Shown in pieces: positions 1-5,837 of a stretch of DNA of 14,821 nucleotides. Made by a program: the position numbers and the translations under genes. Position 1 is the first letter of the stretch; each line of letters begins with the position of its first letter. The stretch spans positions 1 through 14,821 of the forward strand of contig DKAS01000238.1 of NCBI GenBank assembly GCA_002448875.1, given 5' to 3'. The notes beneath the pieces were generated by a model, which saw nothing but the letters and a program-made list of their open reading frames with translations, did not search any database and was not told the origin of the DNA. This stretch comes from Proteobacteria bacterium UBA6920. GTDB lineage: Bacteria > Pseudomonadota > Gammaproteobacteria > SG8-11.

Positions 1-226
1 CACCATTACCGGCGAACACGGCGTCGGAGTGGAGAAGCTGGACCAGATGTGCGTGCAATTCTCCAGCGCCGAACTGCAGCAATTCCACCGGGTGAAAGCT
101 GCGTTCGATCCCGCCGGCCTGCTCAATCCCGGCAAGGCGGTGCCCAGCCTGCGGCGCTGCGCCGAGCTGGGCGCCATGCATGTGCACCACAACCAGCTGC
201 CCTTCCCCGAACTGGAGCGTTTTTGA
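1..226 (+). CDS. glcD: glycolate oxidase subunit GlcD, C-terminal fragment (5' end outside window)
   Basis: The last 74 codons of the FAD-binding subunit of glycolate oxidase (glycolate to glyoxylate, electrons passed to the membrane quinone pool together with GlcE and GlcF). The frame is already open at base 2 and starts with the family motif GEHGVG followed by EK, part of the C-terminal FAD-oxidase domain. Further on are FDPAGLLNPGK, typical of the end of VAO-family C-terminal domains, and the tail RCAELGAMHVHH...PFPELERF, which closely resembles the end of Escherichia coli GlcD as I remember it. The TGA overlaps the ATG of glcE (TGATG), so the two are translationally coupled. Catalytic N-terminal parts lie off the left edge. 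Confidence 0.93.
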   Translation, partial: TITGEHGVGVEKLDQMCVQFSSAELQQFHRVKAAFDPAGLLNPGKAVPSLRRCAELGAMHVHHNQLPFPELERF

Positions 227-1290
227 TGGCTCTGGATGCCAGCCTGGATCTGCAACAACAGGTGCGGGAGGCACTGGGCCGCAATTTACCGCTGCGTATC
301 CGCGGCGGCGGCAGCAAGCCATTTTACGGCCGCACGGCCGAAGGCACGGTGCTGCCCACCGGCGGTCATCGCGGCATTGTCGATTATGAGCCGACGGAGC
401 TGGTTATCACCGCCCGCGCCGGCACCCCGCTGGCGGAAATCGAACAGACCCTGGCAGACCAGGGCCAGATGCTGGCCTTCGAACCACCCCACTTCGGCCC
501 CGGCGCCACCCTGGGCGGCACCATCGCCACCGGTCTGTCGGGGCCGCGCCGGCCCTATGCGGGCGCCGCCCGCGATTTCGTCCTGGGCATGCAACTGCTG
601 TCGGGGCACGGGGAAATTGTCAATTTCGGCGGCCGGGTGATCAAGAACGTGGCCGGCTATGACGTGGCCCGCCTGGCCACCGGCTCCCTGGGGATGCTGG
701 GGGTGATACTGCAGGTGTCGCTCAAGGTGGCGCCGCGACCGGAACGTGAGCGCACCCGGGTTCTGGAACTGTCCCTGGCGGCGGCACTGGACACCCTGCA
801 TCGACTCAGCGCCTCACCGTTGCCGCTATCCGGCGCCTGCTACCTCGATGGTCGGCTCTATCTGCGGCTCAGTGGCGGCGAGCGGGGCGCGGCGGCGGCC
901 TGCGCCCGTGTCGGCGGCGCGGACCTGGACGATGACGGCCGCTTCTGGCAGGACTTGCGCGAACACCGCCTGCCGTTTTTCGCCTCGCCCCTGCCTCTGT
1001 GGCGCTTGTCCCTGCCGGTGGACGCATCGCCGGCAAAATTGCAGGGCGAGTTCCTGCTGGACTGGGGCGGCGCGCAACGCTGGCTGCTCACCGACGCGCC
1101 CGGGGATATCGTGCGCGCTTACGCCAGCCGCCGTGAGGGTCACGCCACGCTGTTCCGCAACGCCGACGCCGGCGCTGACCATCGTTTCCATCCCCTGCCG
1201 CCGGCCCTGCTGACCCTGCACCGCAACCTTAAAAGTGCGTTCGATCCCAAGGGTATTCTCAATCGCGGCACCATGTACCCGGACCTTTGA
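226..1290 (+). CDS. glcE: glycolate oxidase FAD-binding subunit GlcE
   Basis: A 354-residue protein, close to the usual GlcE length of about 350. It holds a PCMH-type FAD-binding half-domain: RGGGSK at residues 26-31, a GxGATLGG-type segment near 92-99 and the strongly conserved block FGGRVIKNVAGYDVARL at 134-150. The C-terminus reads FDPKGILNRG, the common ending of this family. The chosen ATG overlaps the glcD stop and has GGAG eight bases upstream (inside glcD). An upstream in-frame extension to base 49 would run through the glcD frame and is not credible. GlcE works with GlcD and the iron-sulfur subunit GlcF in the membrane-associated complex. The expected glcF does not follow; the next gene is a different flavoprotein after an 82-base gap. 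Confidence 0.92.
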   Translation: MALDASLDLQQQVREALGRNLPLRIRGGGSKPFYGRTAEGTVLPTGGHRGIVDYEPTELVITARAGTPLAEIEQTLADQGQMLAFEPPHFGPGATLGGTIATGLSGPRRPYAGAARDFVLGMQLLSGHGEIVNFGGRVIKNVAGYDVARLATGSLGMLGVILQVSLKVAPRPERERTRVLELSLAAALDTLHRLSASPLPLSGACYLDGRLYLRLSGGERGAAAACARVGGADLDDDGRFWQDLREHRLPFFASPLPLWRLSLPVDASPAKLQGEFLLDWGGAQRWLLTDAPGDIVRAYASRREGHATLFRNADAGADHRFHPLPPALLTLHRNLKSAFDPKGILNRGTMYPDL

Positions 1291-1307
1291 TTCGGCTGAT
1301 GTTTTCA

Positions 1308-1336
1308 TTGCCTGCGGTGCGCCGGCACCCTACACT
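1308..1336 (+). promoter_or_regulatory. candidate sigma70-type promoter ahead of the FAD oxidoreductase gene
   Basis: TTGCCT at 1308-1313 and TACACT at 1331-1336 are separated by exactly 17 bases; each matches four of six consensus positions. They lie in the only sizeable gap (82 bases) between glcE and the next gene, about 37 bases before its GTG. This would let the FAD/Fe-S/GGR genes be transcribed separately from glcDE. Read-through from glcE remains equally possible, since no terminator is visible in the gap. Confidence 0.35.
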
Positions 1337-1372
1337 TGTGGGCTGACAACGATCGCGCTCCAGGAAATCCCT

Positions 1373-2932
1373 GTGGAAATACCAGTAATAGAAAAAGGTC
1401 AGCTTCCCCCCTGCCCGGTCGCCGCCGATGCCCTGCAGGGAATACCGCGGCAACAGACCAATGCCGGCCTGTGGCACGGCGAGAACTGGCGCAGCTTCGT
1501 CGGCGAATTGCAGGCGGCAGGCATAGAGGTGCGCGAAGACCGCGGCAGCCGCGGCATTTATGTCACCGATGCCGGCGGCCTGGCCCATGGCCTGCCGCAC
1601 GGGGTGATGCTGGCGCAGGATGCGCAGCAGGTGGCTATGCTGATGATGAAGGCGCAGCACTATCGCATTCCGGTCACCACCCGTGGCGGCGGCCTGACCA
1701 CCGAAGGCGAAGCCGTGGCCTATGGCGGCATGCTGCTGGACATGACCGGCATGTGCCACCTGCTGAGCGTGGACAAAAAAGCGCTGACCGCCCGGGTGCA
1801 GGGCGGCATGCTGTGGCACCGGCTGGCGGAACTGCTGCGTATCGACGGCCTGGACTATATTTCCGCGCCGCTGAACCTGGCGTCATCGGTCGGCGGCACC
1901 CTGGGGGTGGGCGGCATAGACGTCAACTCGGCGCGCTACGGCTGCAGCGCCGATCAGGCGCTGGCCCTGCAGGTGGTCACGCCCACCGGCGACATCGTCG
2001 AATGCAGCGACGACCAGAACGTTGAGCTGTTCCAGCGCGTGCTGCTGGGCTATGGCCAGTTCGGCATCATCACCGAAGCGACGCTGAAGATCCGCAACTA
2101 TACGCCGATGCGTATGCACTATTTTTTTTACCACTCGCTGCGCGCCGCCATCGACGATCTGATGATGCTGGATCAGCGCGGCGTCTGCGATTACACCGGC
2201 ATTCTCACTCTGATGGACAAGGCCATTACCCTGCTGGTGGGTTTCGACACCCCCGAGCGCGAACAGGACTTCCGCCACATCATGATTTCCCGCCTGCGGG
2301 GCTGCCGCGAGAAAAAGTTCGCCCTGCGCCTGCTTGGCTATTATCTGCCGCGCCCCTGGCGCTGGCGGCAACTGCGTTTTCTGCTGCGCTGGAAACAAGC
2401 CCTGTTTCCCGACCTGCTGCCGGCGCACCATATGCAAAAAGGCGTGCTCCACGACCGCTCGGCGGTGTTCTCGCGCGCGGTGTGGAAACACTGGGGCCAC
2501 AAGCACATGGTGATTCCCGACCTGGCGGCCAGCAAGGAAAAATTTATCACCGCCGTCGAACGCGGCAACGCGGTTTGCAAAAAATATTTCCCCTACTACA
2601 CCCTGTATTGCGTAGGCATCAAACTGCGCCCGGAGCACCAGCCGCACTACGAACTGTCTGCCATCCCGCCGGATGCCACCGGCTGGAGTTATGGCTGTGA
2701 ATTCGAACCCATACTCGACGACGAACGCCACTACAGCCGGGATTACCTGCAGTCGTTTAAAAACGCCATCTATGATATCGGCGTCGACATGGGCACCAGC
2801 TACTACCGTTTCGGCGGCATGATGAAAGCCTATATCCGGCGCGCCCTGGGCGATGCGGTGGTGGACAAGCACCTGGCGTGGAAGCGCGCCGCCGATCCGG
2901 CCATGATCCTCAACCGGGACGTTATTTTCTGA
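1373..2932 (+). CDS. VAO/PCMH-family FAD-binding oxidoreductase (cytokinin dehydrogenase / DHCR24-like)
   Basis: A 519-residue flavoprotein if translation starts at GTG 1373, which has AGGA seven bases upstream. The open frame extends to 1235 but that part overlaps glcE. The N-terminal half is a PCMH-type FAD domain: TTRGGGLTTEG at 102-112, then SSVGGTLGVGGID at 171-183, and GQFGIITEATLKI at 228-240. The last two blocks resemble cytokinin dehydrogenases. The position where those enzymes carry the flavin-linking His of a GHS motif is GGL here (105-108), so the FAD is probably not covalently bound through it. The C-terminus WKRAADPAMILNRD is the usual VAO-family ending. No signal peptide or clear membrane segment is seen. 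The stop overlaps the start of an Fe-S protein gene, suggesting that protein is its electron partner. Substrate unknown; DHCR24-type double-bond reduction and alcohol or amine oxidation are both possible. Confidence 0.8.
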   Translation: MEIPVIEKGQLPPCPVAADALQGIPRQQTNAGLWHGENWRSFVGELQAAGIEVREDRGSRGIYVTDAGGLAHGLPHGVMLAQDAQQVAMLMMKAQHYRIPVTTRGGGLTTEGEAVAYGGMLLDMTGMCHLLSVDKKALTARVQGGMLWHRLAELLRIDGLDYISAPLNLASSVGGTLGVGGIDVNSARYGCSADQALALQVVTPTGDIVECSDDQNVELFQRVLLGYGQFGIITEATLKIRNYTPMRMHYFFYHSLRAAIDDLMMLDQRGVCDYTGILTLMDKAITLLVGFDTPEREQDFRHIMISRLRGCREKKFALRLLGYYLPRPWRWRQLRFLLRWKQALFPDLLPAHHMQKGVLHDRSAVFSRAVWKHWGHKHMVIPDLAASKEKFITAVERGNAVCKKYFPYYTLYCVGIKLRPEHQPHYELSAIPPDATGWSYGCEFEPILDDERHYSRDYLQSFKNAIYDIGVDMGTSYYRFGGMMKAYIRRALGDAVVDKHLAWKRAADPAMILNRDVIF

Positions 2933-3888
2933 TGCCTTACAACCGCTGCCACGGCTGTGGTTTGTGCACCCTGGTCTGCCCGGCCTGGCAGCAGCACGGC
3001 GACGTGCGCGAAACTCCCAAGGGCCTGGCCAGGGCATTGCAGTACGACGGCAAGGTCATCGCCGAGCAGGCGTTTGCCTGTGTGCTGTGCGGCGCCTGCG
3101 AGCCGGTATGCCCGCAACAGATCGATCTCATCGCCTTCATGACCAATCTGCGGCGGCGGGCGGTGCGTGCCGGCTACCGGCCGGAGATCATCAAGCAACT
3201 GCGCCATGATCTGGCAGCCACCCAGTTTCCGCAGCAAGAGATCCAGCCGGACAAGACTCTGTTCCTGCCCAGCGATCCCCTGCGCCGTGATGAATTCCGC
3301 ATGCGCAAGGTTACCAGCCTGCTGTCCACCCAGTTCGATCTGCAGGTGCTGGACCAGGAGATAGGCGCGGTCAGCGCCGCCCTGGAAGCCGGCATCGACG
3401 TGCCGCTGACGGTGCTCAATTATTTTCTCGCGCCTTTGCGCGACGCTCCCCTGGTGATAGTAGATGACGGCCTGCTGCTGGATCATCTGCGCATCTGGCT
3501 GCCGCAGCAGAAATTTTCCGGCCTGGGCATTATCCTGAGCAAGCTGCGCCAGATCCATGCCTGGCTGAAACCGACCGATCTGTACGTAATCGAAAGCCGC
3601 GCCTTTCACAACCAGTACCGGCAGGCGCTGCCCCACTACCATCAATTGCAGCAGCGCACCGAATGCAAACTCAACTGGGACCTGCAGCGGCTGGCCATCC
3701 CCACCGCCCGCACTTTTACCCCGCAGGTGCATACCGGCCACAGCCCGGACCCGCTGACGCAGCTGCGATGGATGCTGCGTTTCGGCGACGTCGCGCGCAT
3801 CGTGGTGGAGGACATGCACGACCACGCGCTGCTCTCCACCCTGACCCAGAAACCGGTGATCTACGTGGCGGAGCTGGCGCAGATATGA
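2932..3888 (+). CDS. two-[4Fe-4S] ferredoxin-like protein with an unrecognised C-terminal domain
   Basis: A 318-residue protein beginning at the ATG inside TGATG, immediately coupled to the preceding FAD gene. Two bacterial-ferredoxin motifs CxxCxxCxxxCP sit at residues 6-17 and 50-61 with all eight cysteines present, so two [4Fe-4S] clusters are predicted. The spacing resembles the N-terminal part of GlcF or heterodisulfide reductase HdrC/D-type subunits. The remaining roughly 250 residues contain only one cysteine (245) and lack the two CCG domains that GlcF (about 400 aa) carries. I do not recognise this domain; it includes a hydrophobic stretch LVIVDDGLLL near 174-183 and HTGHSPDPL near 267-275. 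The protein probably relays electrons between the neighbouring flavoproteins or to a membrane acceptor. It is probably not a simple truncated GlcF, because the C-terminal frame is long and well formed. Confidence 0.82.
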   Translation: MPYNRCHGCGLCTLVCPAWQQHGDVRETPKGLARALQYDGKVIAEQAFACVLCGACEPVCPQQIDLIAFMTNLRRRAVRAGYRPEIIKQLRHDLAATQFPQQEIQPDKTLFLPSDPLRRDEFRMRKVTSLLSTQFDLQVLDQEIGAVSAALEAGIDVPLTVLNYFLAPLRDAPLVIVDDGLLLDHLRIWLPQQKFSGLGIILSKLRQIHAWLKPTDLYVIESRAFHNQYRQALPHYHQLQQRTECKLNWDLQRLAIPTARTFTPQVHTGHSPDPLTQLRWMLRFGDVARIVVEDMHDHALLSTLTQKPVIYVAELAQI

Positions 3889-3973
3889 GCGGAAAATTCC
3901 CGCCACCCGTAAACCAGGCCGCGACGCGCGCTTTGCCGCGCCGCGCCGACCACCATTCACTGAAGACTTTCCC

Positions 3974-5188
3974 ATGCGCAATGTAGATGTCATTATCGTC
4001 GGCGCCAGCCTGGCGGCGGCCGCCGCCGCCAAACGCCTGGTCGATGCCGGCTTCGAGACCCTGATCCTGGAACGGCTGGAACTGCCGCGCCACAAGATCT
4101 GCAGCGGCATCCTGTCGCCGCGCGGCTACCGCTTCCTGCTGGAAAATTTCGGCCCCCTGCCACGCGCCGCGCTGCACGATCCGACCTGGTGCCGCGGCGT
4201 CACCTTTCACTTCCCCAGCATGGTCTCCATGCCCATGGATTTCTTCGGCGGCACCACCCCGCACCTGCACCGTAAATATTCCGACTACTGGGCGATCCAG
4301 CGCAGCGGCGCCGAGGTGCACGACCAGACCTCGGTCGTGGCCCTGAGCGACAAGGGCACACACGTGGCAGTCAGCGCCCGCCGTCAGGGCGGGGAAACCG
4401 TGGAATACGGCGCGCGTTACGTCATCGGCGCCGACGGTCCCAGTTCGGTGGTGCGCAAGGCGATCTATCCACAGTACGACAAGCAGATACCCTGGTTCTT
4501 CGTCGGCCAGAAGTTCCATGACATCATCCACTGCCCGCTGGACCATGAATATTTTCATTTCTGGTTTCATCCGCGGCTGGGGCACTACACCTGGAGCCAT
4601 GCGCGTGACGGCCGGCAGATCGTCGGCGTCGGTTTCAAGAAAGGCGACAGTTTCCACGACCGGCATCGCATCGTCGAAGCCTATCTGCGGGAAAAACACG
4701 ATGTGCAACTGCAGCCGGCGGCGCCCGACCACGAAGGCTGCGCGGAAAATTTCGGGCCCTCGCTGATCAACCGCTATGTCTTCGGCCGCGGCAATATGCT
4801 GCTCACCGGTCAGAGCACGGGTTTTCTCAACATGATAGGCGAAGGCATGAGCTGCGCCCTGCATTCCGGCGCCATTGCCGGCGAGGCGGTGGTGGAATCC
4901 CTGTGCCACAACCAGCCGGTGCAATCGGTATACCGGCAGATGATAGCTTCGGAAGTACGCCGCACCAGCGACCAGTGGAATCCCCTGATGATCGCCTTCG
5001 CCAAACCCCACGAGGCGGATTTCCCCGCGGCCCTGCTTGCCCTGCCGCGGGAGGACCGTATCAAGGTGCTGCGCGACATCTGGCGTTTCGTGGTGCTGTA
5101 CAAAGAGTTCAACTGGGGCCGGCAGATCATGGCCTCCAGCCTCGCCCGCCTGTTTACCGGCAGATACCCGCCGCAACGCTGGCTGTAA
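3974..5188 (+). CDS. geranylgeranyl-reductase-family FAD-dependent oxidoreductase
   Basis: A 404-residue group A flavoprotein of the geranylgeranyl reductase / FAD monooxygenase type. At the N-terminus VDVIIVGASLAAAAAAKRL (4-22) is the beta-alpha-beta dinucleotide fold, ending in ILER (31-34). KICSGILSPRG (41-51) corresponds to the Cys-Gly segment typical of GGR proteins, GADGPSSVVRK (152-162) is the second FAD motif, and GEGMSCALHSGAIAGE (289-304) is the C-terminal GGR signature. Two FAD motifs deviate: the last Gly of the Rossmann GxGxxG is Ala, and the usual GD before the GEG block reads GQ (279-280). The ATG has GAAG eight bases upstream. An 85-base spacer with a GC-rich imperfect stem-loop (about 3917-3947) separates it from the Fe-S gene. 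Family members reduce isoprenoid double bonds using ferredoxin-like or flavin donors, which fits the upstream Fe-S protein; the actual substrate is unknown. Confidence 0.82.
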   Translation: MRNVDVIIVGASLAAAAAAKRLVDAGFETLILERLELPRHKICSGILSPRGYRFLLENFGPLPRAALHDPTWCRGVTFHFPSMVSMPMDFFGGTTPHLHRKYSDYWAIQRSGAEVHDQTSVVALSDKGTHVAVSARRQGGETVEYGARYVIGADGPSSVVRKAIYPQYDKQIPWFFVGQKFHDIIHCPLDHEYFHFWFHPRLGHYTWSHARDGRQIVGVGFKKGDSFHDRHRIVEAYLREKHDVQLQPAAPDHEGCAENFGPSLINRYVFGRGNMLLTGQSTGFLNMIGEGMSCALHSGAIAGEAVVESLCHNQPVQSVYRQMIASEVRRTSDQWNPLMIAFAKPHEADFPAALLALPREDRIKVLRDIWRFVVLYKEFNWGRQIMASSLARLFTGRYPPQRWL

Positions 5189-5248
5189 TCCCGCCACCCG
5201 CGCCCCGTAGCCGCCCCTGAGCCATGGGTACAACGACCGTGCCCCGGG

Positions 5249-5635
5249 TCAGCGCGGGCCGACGACGTAGCCGAAAAAGGCCATGACGAATACGGGCAGG
5301 ATGCTCGCCGCCCCCGCCCAGAAGACAATGGCCCGGGATTTACGGGCGGATACGCTATATTTTCTGCCCACCGTCACGCCGGCCAGGGCACCCACAACGG
5401 ACAGTAGCACGAAACCGCCGGTGATGCCGTAGAACAGCCAGGCAAGAAAGACGATATTCAGCACATCGAAAACGGCGACGCCGTAAGACCCCATGTCACC
5501 CAGCGGGCCGATCGTGGCGCCCAGCGGCATGGGTACGCGTAACGTATAGGCAAACGCCACCGCCACCGGCAGACTGCCGAAGGTGGTACCGATCATGCCC
5601 AATAACGCGTCTTTTATTGTTGCAAAAAAAGACAT
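5249..5635 (-). CDS. small integral membrane protein, function unknown
   Basis: A 128-residue hydrophobic protein, not recognised. Predicted membrane segments lie roughly at residues 8-30, 48-68, 72-92 and 102-125, with short charged loops such as GRKYSVSARKSR between the last two. Gly-rich stretches (GATIGPLGDMGSYG) precede the second segment. The ATG at 5635 has no clear Shine-Dalgarno sequence, only a weak GGATAAG. A near-consensus promoter lies about 90 bases upstream and the cytochrome terminator lies before that, so it is a monocistronic unit. It converges with the GGR-like gene (stop at 5188) with a 60-base gap and no obvious shared terminator. The continuous frame, promoter and membrane topology support a real gene. 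Confidence 0.72.
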   Translation of the reverse strand: MSFFATIKDALLGMIGTTFGSLPVAVAFAYTLRVPMPLGATIGPLGDMGSYGVAVFDVLNIVFLAWLFYGITGGFVLLSVVGALAGVTVGRKYSVSARKSRAIVFWAGAASILPVFVMAFFGYVVGPR

Positions 5636-5724
5636 GTTTTGCGGCTTATCCCAGCGGAATCACTGTTCAGCTCCTGACGCAGATTCACGCCGAAGCCTTT
5701 TATTTTTTTACAAACAAGCGGCCA

Positions 5725-5753
5725 ATTATTTTGACAACCGCAAACAAAGTCAA
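5725..5753 (-). promoter_or_regulatory. near-consensus sigma70 promoter of the small membrane protein gene
   Basis: On the - strand TTGACT (5753-5748) and AATAAT (5730-5725) are separated by exactly 17 bases, each matching five of six consensus positions. Transcription would start near 5718, giving a leader of about 80 bases. A TTGAC...GTCAA inverted repeat with a 13-base centre (5731-5735 and 5749-5753) overlaps the -35 box and spacer and could be a repressor site. Confidence 0.7.
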
Positions 5754-5774
5754 CAGCCTTGCCCGCGGGGCGGG

Positions 5775-5814
5775 AAAAAGAAAACGGCCATACAACCGAA
5801 GTCGTATGGCCGTT
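5775..5814 (-). terminator. Rho-independent terminator of the giant cytochrome gene
   Basis: On the - strand a perfect 11-bp stem (AACGGCCATAC with GTATGGCCGTT; arms 5804-5814 and 5783-5793) closes through one mismatch and two more pairs onto a C(UUCG)G tetraloop. It is followed by UUUUCUUUUU. It begins 23 bases after the cytochrome stop codon. This is a textbook intrinsic terminator with an extra-stable loop. Confidence 0.93.
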
Positions 5815-5837
5815 CAGTGATAGTGCAGAATGACTGG

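Noticed and set aside
3898..5200. TCCCGCCACCCG repeated after two stop codons (3898-3909 and 5189-5200)
   Set aside because: Twelve-base repeats are expected by chance in a window of this size and composition, and no larger element surrounds them.
2830..5233. Long - strand open frames of 426 and 505 codons opposite the Fe-S and GGR genes
   Set aside because: The + strand frames contain all cluster and FAD motifs; the - strand frames overlap each other and lack recognisable features.
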